64,000 nt of DNA from contig NBAZ01000024.1 of NCBI GenBank assembly GCA_002794735.1, forward strand, positions 1 to 64,000, written 5' to 3'. Positions 12,605-25,235 of the stretch are shown here, piece by piece (within the stretch, counting starts at the first letter, position 1; each line of letters opens with the position of its first letter). The DNA comes from Pyrrhoderma lamaoense. Taxonomy: Eukaryota > Basidiomycota > Agaricomycetes > Hymenochaetales > Hymenochaetaceae. The translations under genes were made by a program, and so were the position numbers. Under the pieces are notes generated by a model. The model was not told the origin of the DNA and made no database searches. It worked only from the letters and a program-made list of their open reading frames with translations.

Positions 12605-14780
12605 CTATGCTCTTGCCTTGTGCCAGTCGCTAGCGACTTCTAATACAGCGTTGATATGTTCAACAAGCAGCAAAGACTCAGCCTCCAGCGCAATAGATTG
12701 TGCACTACTGACTACATTCTTAATCTGTCTCCCGTTCATTTCGTGAGCTGCCAGCTTTTCCAAGTCTTCTGAGCTGATGATATCCTGCTGATCGGTTGCC
12801 CTGGATAGGAACGTTTTCCAGATTTTCTTACGGGACTCAAAGTCAAGGTCTGGATAGTGTACGCAAAAGTGGATACGGCCTATTGGGAGCATATGAGTAA
12901 GTTTTTTTGCTTTATAGATTTTGTAGTCATGAACATACTTTCAAGGGCCGGGTCACATTGAGCCGCCAAATTTGTTGTTAATATCAATATACCTTGGTAG
13001 TACTCTAGCTGTCTTAGAAAAATCGAGACAAGCGCGTTCCTGACAATATCCGTCGAAGTTCGCTCCTGTAGAAAGACCTCGGCCTCGTCCAGAAGTAATA
13101 CAGCGTCCCACATTTTCGAAAGTTCGAGAATTTTGGTTAGATGTTTATCGACATCTTCTGGAGATGTGCCAAGTTCTCCTGCGCTAACAGCATATAGTGG
13201 CCTTCGTGTGACCTCTGCGGCAGCCTCTGCAGTCAGAGTTTTACCACATCCTGGTCTACCAGTAAGGAGTCCGATGAGACCCTTTCCTTTCCCTTGAACG
13301 AAATCATCGAACTTTTCGGAACGCTTCGTATGTTGTTTGATCAAAGAGTAGATGAGTGTCTTCTGCTTTGGATTAAGAACAAGGGATCTGAATGCCTCGT
13401 CAGACCAAACGATATCTTTCATGCGATCCATGGAAAAGCCACCTGAAAAGAACAATAGTTTGATATATAGTCTTTTTGATTGATACTAGTAAGAAAACAA
13501 ACCCCATTTTTTAACTCCAAAGCAGAAACCTAACATGATAGGTCTAGCTATCATATACTGCTCTTCATTGAGCATACTCTTATCTATTCGTTTATGAACA
13601 GTGAGATTATATGAGCAGTTGGGCTCGAACAGCCTGAAAGCGATAGGATCAATCATGACGCGACCATAAGTCTGCTCAAACCCGTCAGTCATTGTGCGCT
13701 CATAAAACGACAAATATACGTACACTGAATCTGCTATAATTTATCTCGAATGCTTCATTCATAGTCTCCATCATCGCAGGTCCACTAACTTCATACATTT
13801 GCCTCTCTGTTGTAACGATTTTCTTCCCTCTTTCGATAGCATGTACCCGAAGTTTATTGTAGTCCTTATGAAATTTAAGAGGATAGACGGCAAGATCTTG
13901 AATTTTACGAGTCCCTTCGAATGCATCAATCTCCAAGCGATCTCTAGCATATCCAAAAGATACACCATCACTACTGAGAACATCAAATTCGAGTAGTGCA
14001 AAATAAGAGAGATCTTGTCTTTGCTTGTAATCAATGCTTCGTGCAAGAAGAATCTGATCTTGCTCGGTATATTGATGAAAGTGGTAAACTAGGCTATTCG
14101 GTGCAAGCAGAGCCCAAAGAAGGTCGAATGTGATTTCTTGATGAGAAATAAGGCGTGAAAAATCTGCAATATTACCTCCCTCGTCTTCTTCTGTGTACTG
14201 AATTGCGGTAAGTAGGTCCGAAATGAGAGACTCGTCAGGGCAAGGTCCTGATCTTTCTTCATTCAGTTTTCTCTTTAACCCTTCATAAGAGTGAAAGAAT
14301 AGCTTTGGATTTGCCTAATTTTTCGTTAGATTGTGTGAGCCTTGTGAAGTAATACTACACTCACGGTAGGCGGACTCCTAGTAAGTTTAAGACCCTCGAC
14401 GTCTCGATTCAACTCTAGTAGTATCTGACACAAACCTTCGCTTTTTATGTCAACATCAGTTCTTGAATGCTGTCCTTTGTGGTTTATAACACGGCGAATG
14501 ACGATTACGGGTTTCTTATTGCTGTGTTTCTTTGGAGGCTTTCCGGTTTTTCGAAGTGTATCAGAGAACGTCCTCCTTCATGTTTATAACTCGTTTTTAG
14601 TATATTCAGTTTCAGCCCTTGATTTCAACATGCACGCACAGATCAAAGCTAGTAGAACAATAAGCAAGTCATGATCGTAGTATTGTAAGAAGAATAACAC
14701 ACTATTGGTCATATCGAGCAATACGAGACACTTGTTTCGAAGTTTCTGAATCCTGCATAGTTTGCTTCTCTGACGCTGCC
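12605..14780 (-). CDS. AAA ATPase with N-terminal DUF7025-like domain
   Basis: A single AAA module at the C-terminus: GRPGCGKTLTAEA (Walker A), AVLLLDEAEVFL (Walker B), ILILTTNLA (sensor 1), DPALES joined over an intron to RIHFCVHYPDLD, and an end in DWHKARA. Before it come YGRVMIDPIAFRLFEPN, ARPIMLGFCFGVKKW and DIVWSDEAFRSLVL, the linker typical of fungal DUF7025-AAA proteins. Further upstream an open frame across 13.74-14.30 kb includes ITFDLLWALLAPNSLVYHF, matching DUF7025. Another coding exon is at about 14.36-14.57 kb (KPVIVIRRVINHKGQHSR). The first exon is uncertain; a likely start is MAASEKQTMQ near 14780. Known relatives are ATPases of unknown substrate. At least four introns are present and no break is needed in the resolved exons. 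Confidence 0.8.
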
Positions 14781-15267
14781 ATCTTTGCGGATGCAAAGAG
14801 CAGTAGTATAGTAGCATATTTAAAGAATATCACGATGTTTGCTCCTGAATTTTGAATCCGTTGGCAGCGGAACACGTGTATAAGTCGAAGAGAAAAACCC
14901 AGTACAGGAGATAGATATACCCTTAAAAAGGAAGATCGGCGCCAGGCGGTGTCTGTTCTAGGTTGTGCATCATTGCATATGCCATCAATATTTGATATTA
15001 GAAGTACTCACTATGTATCTATACTTCTGAGGCGGAAAATTTCATCGGTATCTACTTGGGCGCGAGCGCCTAACTATTATTAACACCATGTACTAGAAAG
15101 TGCGTGTGATGGTTTATCTCTCATCCGCGTACCCACACAGCCTACCTTCAAGTAGTGGTGGCCTACTCAGAACAAGGATATGCTCTCAGCATCGCCCTTA
15201 CATGAGGAGAATCGGTATGCACAAGAAGCGATGCTACGACCTTATAGTGATGCTCATGGTTTTTCAC
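14781..15267. other. Intergenic region, perhaps with a first exon of the NACHT gene
   Basis: Divergent promoter region between the AAA gene and the NACHT gene. An open frame at 15100-15297 could hold the 5' exon of the NACHT gene, but I could not find a splice that keeps phase. Confidence 0.35.
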
Positions 15268-18200
15268 TATCTACAGGGCGAACTGCTCAGTTTTTGAACA
15301 AGCACTACATCACTATGTATATAGCTTACCAGAAAAAAAGCATAAGAGCGATATAATTGCCATTTGCCTTACGTCATCTCATCCAAAAACGCCTGAAGCG
15401 ATTCACGAGTCAATCAAGAGGGCTGAGGAGAAACATGCCTCAAAGCATGCAAAAAGACCTATCTCTAGGATCCTGGATCCTGTTGTAACCGTTTTAAGGG
15501 ACTACGATAATCTAGTTAATGCCTTGGGTGATTTATCATTATGCTGAAGTACGCCCTAGGTCTTCTTCTTACTCTTATCATAAATAGCTTCTGCGGATCC
15601 CATGCCTACTGCAATAATATGGGGGCTCTGGGTGTCGTCGTTAATGTAAGCTATGTCATAGCAAATTGCAATTATTGTCTTACCAACTCACAGCCCAAAA
15701 TAAGGGAATTGATAGATATCACACTCTATTCGAGACGATCAAGATGGAATTACGATCTCTCACCTATCACTTACAACGCATTACTGACTATGAAGAGTTA
15801 TATGGCGAATCTACAGTGCTTCAAAATCTTCTCTTCCAAACATTTGTGAATATCCTACGTTTCTGGAGCAGAGTGGATAAAGAATGCAAGAGATCGGGTG
15901 AGTATCATATCTCTTATGTGCTTATATTTAGTCTGAACAACAAAATGTCCAGTAACGCGCCAAATTATCCATGCTGTAGTATCGTTTAGCACGAAGAAGC
16001 TAAACGACATCATCAATGATATGAAAGAAAGTGTGGAACAAATTGAGAAACTAGCCCCGATAATAGAAGCGAGAATATCCAGGGGTGAACGCGAAAATGC
16101 GGAAACGGAAAGACGCCTGGCCGGGATCGAACGAGCTGAAGCGAAGAAAGAGCGTCTCGAAGCCAAAGCTTGGAGGGAAGAACAGAAGGTCGATTTACAG
16201 TGTACGAGCTTTATATCCTCTTTTCAAATCTCGGGAAAGTATGCTCACGCGTCACTCCTTAGATGAGCATTATAGACATATATGTACCTGGTTTGGTATA
16301 CACAACGCGAACGAGCTCAACGTGAGCCGACACCGCTCGAATCTGGATCGTTATACTCCCGGGACATGTGCATGGTTATTTAATCACGAAAATTATCAAA
16401 AATGGTATGAGAGCGCTTCAAAGCCCTCTATTTTATGGGTCCATGCACCTCCTGGCTCCGGAAAATCGATTCTATGCTCTCAGGTGATACGAAATATAGG
16501 TGAAGGCAATCCTAATTCAGCTATTGCCTATCATTTCTATCAATTCGATCAAAATCGCACTAGCTTTGAAACCTTACGGTTACTAGCGGAGCAACTTTTC
16601 GAGGCTTTTTGGAGTAAAGTAGATACCATCCCCAAGATCTATTTAGCAAGACCCAAAGAAAGTGCTCTGCCGATGGCTTGAAGGATTTCGTTACAGAGCT
16701 TGTGAAGCTACATGAGAAAGTATTTCTTATACTTGATGGACTAGATGAAATATTCGATTCACGCCGTTGGACGGAGGAGTCGAACGTCATTGATTTTCTG
16801 ATTTCTCTTGGGAAAGACAACCCAGGCACAGTATACATATGGTGCAGCAGCCAGAATAGGCGCCTTATCAGCGAAAAGTTCTCCTCATATACAGTCTTTG
16901 ACATTAAACGAGAAGTCAAGGATGATGTGACCTTCTACTTATCTCAAGCTGTACCTGAAATTGATCTCTTAGAGAACTCGGAACAAAAACTTTTCACTGA
17001 CAACTTGCAAGGACGGGCGGATGGGAACTTCTTATGGGCATCTCTGATTATTGATTGTCTTCGGAAGGAAGCATCGAGTCCCGCAGAGATGAAACAATAT
17101 CTTGAAGACGTTCTCCCTTCGGATCTGGATGCTTACTATAGGAAGATCTTTGATAGATTTGAGAAAAACCAGCGATTTTTAGTTTCGTCAGTGCAATTGT
17201 ACTGCTTTCTAAGTATAACAAGTACTTATCTACTATTTCTAGGAGAATATTTAGTTTAATCACCTTCGCACGTCGGCCTTTACGCATTAAAGAGCTTCGC
17301 GAAGCTCTTGGTCTTCTTCGAAGCAAAAACCCAAAGTCACTGAACAGGGCAGACATTCCTTACATCCAGCATCTCCTAAAGCTATTTGAGCCTTTGATCG
17401 AGGTTAGGGACTGTAGTGATACCATCGAGGATTGTCATTGTCGTCTTTTTCACTCTACAGTAAAGGATTTCCTGATTAAGAATCCTCGTGTTATTTCTGA
17501 CTTGGATGGAAACGATGAAAGCATCGACTTACTAATTTCACCAGACATAATTGCCACTACATGTCTTCGCTACCTAGCTCAGAGTCGCTACTCGTCATTG
17601 CTGATTAGAAAAGGTGTGGAATGGCTCGACAAAGCTGGACAGTCTGTGGATGAACATCATTTGCTTGGGTACTCTGCTAAGTACTGGGATAAACACCTTG
17701 ACGTCATCTCAGATTCCGCACGTGATGAACTATTCAGTCAAGTCGTCATGTTCATCACGTCATCTAATTTCCAAACTTGCATTCAAGTGCAGAGCCTATG
17801 GATCGATGCTCAATTCCAGGTCTTTACATATACAAACCAAACCGACAATGAAACATATTTACGCCGTGTCTTCCCCATTTGGCTTTCCATGGGTCTAAAG
17901 AAGGGCACGTACTCTGGATCGCGTATCGTCAATTCCTACATGAATGGAAAAAATTCTTGAGTTGCGGGAATTGCGACGATCCGAAATGCGTGATAAAACC
18001 ATATGCTGGCGAATTGGATCGCTGCTGGTGGTCGGCTCTTGGCTCTCAGAACTTTCTATCTCGGGTAAATGGGAGATATACCAGCTTTAGATTTCAAGCC
18101 AGTGATTTGTTCTTAATTAAAGGCAAGCACCTTCAGTGCTATGAAGGAGTGAATGAACTTGGTACTGAGGTCAAAGTACTTCGTCTATTGTAAGATTTCT

Positions 18201-20194
18201 TTTTTTTTTTCTTTCTTCCTCATGTTGCTAACGTATCTACTAAGTGATGAGAATATCGATTCTCTTAGATTTAAGTGCGAGCACTGGATACTTTCGGGAG
18301 CACATTTGCCTATACTGCGAAGAAAGCAAGATATTGACCTACAAAAATCGAGCTGTGACTGGTCATTATTTCAACAAGGAAAAAAATCATTGGATAACAA
18401 GGACTATATAGGTCAAGCACCGATTGCGGCTTTTAGTAGTGATTGTAAAGTTCTTCGCATTGGGAGCCGGCTTTACTCACTGAACTCCGAGGACGAATTC
18501 GATCCCGTAGTAAACTTATCCTCAACATATGCAAAGAACTCCTCATTAGGCTACTTTGAAGAATTTTCGAGTCGTGGTCAATATGTAGTCGTCGCTACTA
18601 GACGTAGGATCATAGTAGAGGATCTTGAAATCGCCGAGAAAAAGGATCCAGAGATGAAACAGGATTCTGAAAAAAGCGATAGTAGCGTTAGTGATAGCGA
18701 ATACCCTATAGAAGGGGACGAGTCATCAGAATATGAAACGGAAACAGACTCTGCCTCTGATATGGCATATGAATCGTGGAGTGACTGCTCATCAGAGAGA
18801 TCCGAAGACTGTCTATTTGAGGATGATCTTGTCAGTCCATGGGCCGGTCCGCAAATAGGTGCAGATGAATCTTCTGAATCTTCTGAGGAAGGAAATCAGT
18901 CTTCGAGCACAGAATCTGACAGTAGCGCAACTAGTGATGATGGACCAAAAGTAGTTGGTTTTGGAATGTTTCACGACGATGACGCCGATTTTATTTGGTC
19001 AGACGACGACGGCGAAAATGATTCTGATAGTCTCTACTGTGTACCCTGTTGTCGAAGTGAAAAATATCGGACTCTACTTCAAGCTTCAATATCAGTTTTT
19101 GACACATCTATCGACGCTGCAGGGAGGGTATTCTATTACACCCAACCACTTTCTACTTTAATCTATGACTCACCGCCGGTCATTCATCCTATCGCACCTC
19201 TAGTTGTATGGCCACTCAGTAACGGACTAGTTCTTTTTGCCAATTTCGCGAATGGCTCGTACTTCCTTCGTAGATTGAGACCGTCCACATCATATAGTAT
19301 GTTTACCTTTTTATATTAGTAATTATATCCTGATGGACATATCTTAGCACGACATATATTCATGAAGTGTCATTTTTCCCCATGTGGTAGCTTTTTGCAT
19401 ATTGCGGCTTTAGAAGGACAATGCAAACCGAACGCTCATTCAAAGAAGGATGATAAAAACAAATCTGTCAAACTAGCACTACTGACGTCAACATATCGTC
19501 TATGTATGAAAAAAACCAATAGATCTCCACCAACCTTGATACATCGTTCACGCGTAGAACTTGGATTTGTGGAAAGAATATCAGTCTCGAGACTACCCTA
19601 CACGCTAACGTGGACGCAGAACTTTTTGTTTCTTACATACAATAGCTATATTTTTAGGACGTATAGGATACGTTTGTTCTCTCAGGGCAGTAAACAGGTC
19701 TCTGAATTAGAATCGGAGAAAGGTTTCTGTAATTCTCAGATATCACTACCTCGCAAAACGATCATCTTGCCAAGCACTGCGGATACTCGGGCAGTGTATT
19801 TCTTCCCGGAGACAGAGGGAGTACCCTCCAGGATACTAATCAGTGGCGAGATATTTGAAGACGAATACCGTGTGAAGAAGATAGCACAACTAACTCGACC
19901 TCTGGGGATAAAGAGAATAGGGCGCTTACATCGGATAAACAACACTTTGTTGTTGGGCTTCAAGATTTGCAGCCAGCCCCTATCGGATGCTTCATAAGTG
20001 AACAAACTGATTTAGCAGGCTGGATCAACTCGGACGACCAAACCAATATTCCGGGTGACTTAGGTATTGGAAAGCTAGATTGTCTTTTAGAGAGGTTTAA
20101 TCCAGAGGATGACTGTGATTGTAAGTATTTACATTGCTATTTGGCCTTCAATAGCTTACGATTATCACTTATAGTGGAGCTGTATATATTCTAA
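15268..20194 (+). CDS. NACHT-domain STAND NTPase with acidic C-terminal half
   Basis: A large multi-exon gene (at least eight exons). The N-terminal helical region includes KTPEAIHESIKRAEEKHAS, ILDPVVTVLRDYDNLV, ASADPMPTAIIWG and FETIKMELRSLTYHLQRI, the leader typical of basidiomycete NACHT proteins. A charged helix follows (ERENAETERRLAGIERAEAK). The NTPase domain has WVHAPPGSGKSILCSQVI (Walker A), YHFYQFDQNR and VFLILDGLDEIFDSRRW (Walker B). The winged-helix region contains TFARRPLRIKELREALGLL and CRLFHSTVKDFL. The second half has a Ser/Asp/Glu-rich tract at about 18.6-19.0 kb and a probable beta-propeller-like remainder without clear WD40 repeats, and ends DDCDLELYIF at 20194 after a short intron. 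Four one-base losses break the frame: 15621-15625 (G run), 16630-16633 (C run), 17881-17882 (GG) and 19955-19957 (GGG). Proteins of this class are implicated in fungal allorecognition and regulated cell death; that role is inferred from family only. The first exon is unresolved. Confidence 0.82.
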
Positions 20195-21621
20195 TTGAAT
20201 TACAGTAAATGCTAGTTTTTGAATCGCCCACTTCTTACAGTCCTCGTAGCAACCTCCACCCATCTTATAAGCCTGATAATGGTTAGATACCTATTATGGC
20301 CTATTGCACTTGTTTCGAGATATTTTTTCCCATATGCTACATCAAGTAACTAAATGATACGAATCGTATTGTTGTAGGATCCGAGTATGAAGTTGAATCT
20401 CATGGATATACGAGTGATGCTTTTCATAGCTTTGTAGTACCTAATCTGTCTGACCTGTCTGCCTGTTCACTTCATCGGCGAATGATACTCGCCACAAGTC
20501 CAAAAGAATGAGACTTGAGCTCAATTAATCAGTATAAGAAGTATAGAAGAAAAGAATACTAAGTATAGCAGAAATCAGAAATATCACGTGATAACTAAGA
20601 TTCTGGTCGGTTATTTTTCTTGCTTCACGAGTGCACAACCTCAAATTATAGACCCAGTGCCGTCCGATGAGAACAAATACATCAGTATGCGCTCGGTACC
20701 ATAAACCTGCGAGATAATAAACTCGCTCTATATCAAGCTACGGGTAGCCAGATAGAGATATAATTTTTTGTAGGCTAAACTAGATGCCTCTAAATACCAC
20801 TCGAGTGATTATGTACAAATTTTTGTATGTTAATAAGTACATAAGCTATTTGAATAGAAAAACCATTGAAATCTAGCAATGGGGTTGAAGTAATGTACTG
20901 AGTACATACAATACAAAATTGACGAGATAGAACGATGCTCTCCACCTTTATGGATCGCGCGAGACGTTGATTTTTTTTATATACAGGGGGGTATCATAAA
21001 TATTGTCAATAGCCCACGTACGTCAGCGATCGACATAGACCATGAATTGCCCCCCGTAGAAAGCTCTGCTTCAGAATACCTTGATCGGAGAAAAGTACCG
21101 ATTATAGACTGGTAATCCCACAGTCAAATAACGTGCATCTTCTTCGATCTTTGCTTTGGTAACGTCTTACTTCATAATCCTATTTTTTGACATGAAGTTA
21201 GTCGCACGCTATCAGCTCCTTCTAAAGTGACCAATTGATTCTACAAGTACAAACCTCGCAATATGCCTACAATACCGATACAAGTCTCGACTCAGCCTCA
21301 AGTCTCCTCTTCATCAGCACTCGTCTCTGGTAAGCCACACTCATACTAATGTTTTAGTTTCGCATCATCATATTCTAGTCTTTACATACGCCCTTTTTAT
21401 GTATCGAAACAACTCATGCTGGCTTCATATAACCGGGCAATGGAAATTTTCATTCTTCGTTATCCAATGATTATAAACTAGTTGCCTCCGTCTTCCTAAT
21501 GATATTCATCCGAATTTCCGTACCCTAAAATCTAATAAAAGTAGTCGAACGAAAGTCTGATGATGGGCTACAGGGAACTCTACAATGTACTCTGAACAGA
21601 ATATGTCAAAATTTGCCGTTT
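20195..21621. other. Intergenic region
   Basis: Convergent 3' ends lie on both sides. An open stretch at 20381-20510 and a short exon-like frame at 21263-21330 (followed by a GT donor) were inspected, but neither connects to a recognisable protein. Confidence 0.45.
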
Positions 21622-22729
21622 AATATCTCCTCTTCAACTCAATCATGTGAGTCTTTCTCATTGTTGACCCATCTGAATACCTTTTGTTGTCAAGACTCCA
21701 TTCAGCACTTCCCCACACCCACTGCTCTATCCCAGACATGTATTTCTCCACATCTCTGTCGACCTCGGTCCGTAAGACTTGATCCGACTCCGACTAGTCA
21801 TAAACTTGTCTACTATTTCTTTATAAAATGTGCCAGTACGATCCATGGCTTCCTGGACGGTATAATTGTAGTCGCGCATAAAACATGCCACTACATTGTT
21901 GTTCTCGAGTCCTCTATAGTACTCCATGGCAAAAGAGTATACGTCCTAAGATACTGGTCAGAGCTATTACAAAAAATACAACTGTAACTACCTACATTAA
22001 CAATGGCAGCCAAGTCAATACCGTAGTTGGTGGCATTAATAAACTCAGGATCGGATGTGACCTCTTCGGGGAAATTGGTATGCTGTGCGAGCTCGATGAG
22101 GACGTAGTAAATCCGAGCACTAAGGTTCTCTCTACGGTGGATGATGTAATCTTCGACACTTAGTGGCTCTCCTCTTTCACGATGCTTAGCTTCTTCCGCT
22201 ATAGCATCAAAATATATATCGAAAGCTTGGATAAAACGCTTAAAAGTACGTTCTAACCCAGGTGTTGAAGCAGCAAGGCGCTGTACCATGCTATTGTCAA
22301 CAAGTCCAGAAAGTGAGCACTTGGAAAATTGGTGCAGAGAAGGGATTATGCTTACTCTCTCGAGAAGTTCGCAATGATCGAATGATCATCAGGTGAATTC
22401 CCAGTTATAGCATCCATTACCGTCTTCTTGATAGCCATCGCGCCCTCATAGTCCTCTATGTCGGTAAACTCATCTATGAGAAAGACGACAGCGACAGAGT
22501 CGTTGAGAATAAGTAACATCTCATAATCGGCGTAATTATATGTAGCTCCCCCAAAATACTCGTTCCACACGTCGTCGAGTCTTTTACTCTTAACTTCGTC
22601 TAGAGTACCCTGGCTATGTATCCATTCTACGGTTGAGCGCATGTTCGGGGAGTAATGCGGATTCATCCCGTTCCACTTGAAAGGCGTCAACGCAAGCATG
22701 TTGGGTATGCGAACAAGAGAAGTAGACAT
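21622..22729 (-). CDS. Terpene synthase (sesquiterpene type, class I)
   Basis: Start at 22729 (MSTSLVRIPNMLALTPF). The first exon carries the Asp-rich metal-binding motif in VFLIDEFTDIED (DExxD form). After a phase-2 intron come MVQRLAASTPG, RFIQAFDIYFDAIAEEA and YIIHRRENLSARIYYVLIEL. After a second intron the NSE/DTE motif is complete: NDVYSFAMEYYRG, with N, S and E at the expected spacing. The C-terminus keeps an RY pair (NKRYSDGS). These are the landmarks of basidiomycete enzymes that cyclise farnesyl diphosphate, such as protoilludene or muurolene synthases; the product is not predictable. One base is missing near 21767-21768 (GG on the plus strand), between IKSYGP and EVDRDVEKYMSG; this may be an assembly error. 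No P450 or prenyl-diphosphate synthase is next to it. Two decayed relatives lie at 10.6-11.1 and 62.3 kb. Confidence 0.85.
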
Positions 22730-25235
22730 TATGGTGAATAGACGTCTAAAGAGATGTCAATATCCACACCACTAACACATATTCTGCCTTATATACCACG
22801 GTCTTCTGATACACACTTCTTGGAACCACAATAAATACATGTCTGAAACGAGAATAAGAGGATCCTATCTAATACATTAGTGTTTCGCTATCTACTACAA
22901 GTATCTTCGAGGATATGCGCTTATCTTGTCAGTGAAGTTTCAAAACATATTGGCTTGGTGTCCAGGTACCTTAAAACACAAAAAAAATTGAAGGGGAGAA
23001 GGACACTGGACTTGGACAAAATAGATAATAAAGACCCGCTACACGGTTTCTTCGAGTAAATATTTTACTATCTTCATCATCTTTACAAATGTCTTCGCGG
23101 GCTTCTATTGTGTGCTTACTGAGATATATCTCATTTGTAATACCGCTTCATTACTGTCATGGATGTTCTTCATCTTTTTCAAATTCTTGTGTTTCGTGTT
23201 CTAATCATAAAGGTCCTTACTCAACGTACACCATCCAATAGGCTGGCTGCCGATAGCTTTTGTCGTTGAAGAAACTAGGCCAATATTGTACATTCCGAAT
23301 ACATGTTAAAGAGCATCATTTCATTTCATCGTAGGGTATGTATAGCCTTCAAGTTTTCAGCTCAGTAACTGTTATTCCTATGGTGTTACTCTTATCCCTC
23401 CCTAATTTGGAAGTATAATACTTCCTTAAAAAGGTTAACTCTTCCAACCACCATATCTGCCACATGCATCTAGTATCTTTGCAAATAAATGAATTTGTAG
23501 CAGAAGAGAATGGACACGGCAAGAAAGTGTGTCCACTCAAAACAAATAACATATCAAATCAAAGTTAGCCCAAAGTTCATGTTTCTGAAAGACAAGGGCA
23601 AAACTATGGAAGTTTAGCTTTTGTACCTAACGTAAAATTCCCGAGAGAAGCAAGTCACACGCGGCGTCAAGCGATCAGGTTCTCTCAAGAAGCAAACAAG
23701 GGATTACTTCCCAAGCGTCGTGTGACATAAGAAATGGAATAATATGTCACGTAGAATATTGGCGAGAAATATATACATACATTGCAGGAGTCATTATATA
23801 CAGTCAATATTGCTTATGCTAAGCCCACATAATCTAATGTTGCTCTCGTAAAGTAGACTCATATATGTATTAGGGTCTAAACTGAGAAATTTTGCCGATA
23901 TGCTTTGACGTGCAAATGTACACACTTGTGTGAGTGGCAGAGAGCTCAGAGGCACCTGCTCTAATAAGGTCATTTACTACTTCTTTCCATCATACCATAT
24001 CATGAGTGCATGAGCCTTAGTAGCTATCTCTTAAGATTTAAATACTGGTACGTCTATTTTTGATGCCGTTTAACAACACTATCGCTTTACTAGAGGCTGA
24101 GGGCTCAGGAAACTATATAATATGCGTTTTGCTTTGTCTCTTACATCATATGTAAAATAGGTGATATAAGTTTATGCGGCAATGCAATCCCTCTTCTTAT
24201 ATATAACTCCAAGTTTCCTTGACTTTAGCTTAGTGAAAATCATAAGTATAACGAAACACTTAGATGAAATGTGCCGAGAAGCTTTTTATGTATACAGTTG
24301 CGGTATAAAGAAGGGAAAACGGTTTGGGGACTCATGGAATGAGTTTATCGTGACTGATGGGAGTTCATTTAAAACATGCAAGGGAAGATGTTCAGTGTGC
24401 GTATGTCATTCTCATAAGACTATATTCACAAAACGTTTCCACTTACATCCACAAGTGTCAAGGAAAGGCCAATCTATAAGCCTTGTGGCAGTTGTATCCG
24501 AAAGACAAAGCTAGAAAAAGAGCCTGGATATGATCTATGGGAGCGTTGTAATGGAGTCATTGAGAAGAAGAAAAGTACAGTAAAAGGAGAAAGGACGTGA
24601 TAAATATAGAATACTCATTTATTGCCTTTACTATCTAAAAAAAATTGTAATGAGTTCGCATTTATGCTTGATAGATTTATAGATTTCACGTACTAAATTG
24701 GGGTACTATAATCAATCACTCCACACAATGTGAGGTAAAGGTCATGATAATTGATATAACTTATATTTCAGTTTTACTGTCGATTTATTGTCGAGTGACT
24801 TCCTCATTTAGTTGACTCAAGTAGCCTCGCCAGTATTATGGTTGTGTCTTCCTAGTATTATTTCATTAAAACCTTGCTGTAAATACTAGCGGTATCAGAC
24901 TCGTTTCTGACCCGTTTCTGACACGTCAGACATCTATCAATCAAGCATCTTGCTGTTATCATAGCAATCATGATGTAGCATACCTTAAATGTGCCCGAAT
25001 GGTAATCGAGCTCTCAACTCGTTGATTAGGGCTCAAGGTTGATACTATGAGAAAATGAATCAGTACATTATTCAACAGTCTGATAGGAGTCGCTGCTGAA
25101 AAGGATTGCTTTTTAATGAAGGATGTAGGCTAACTTTGTATCAATTACCTTATCTTTATAAAAACGTGCAAAGACCTAGGTGGCCTAATCTATAATACCA
25201 TCCTCGAGTCCTCTTCTAATTGAAAGCTCTTGCAT
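22730..25235. other. Long intergenic region, no supported gene
   Basis: About 2.5 kb of AT-rich sequence. Frames at 23349-23552 (-) and 24182-24514 (+) have no domain, no splice partner and no similarity to anything else in the window. Confidence 0.5.

Noticed and set aside
20381..20510. Open stretch preceded by an AG acceptor, considered as the last exon of the NACHT gene
   Set aside because: A closer exon at 20175-20194 restores the family-typical C-terminus DDCDLELYIF in correct phase.
21263..21330. Short ATG exon with GT donor (MPTIPIQVSTQPQVSSS)
   Set aside because: No downstream exon gives a recognisable or long protein; it may be a relic, but evidence is too thin.
24182..24514. 110-residue open frame in the large gap
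   Set aside because: No domain, no splice partner and an amino-acid composition typical of translated AT-rich noise.
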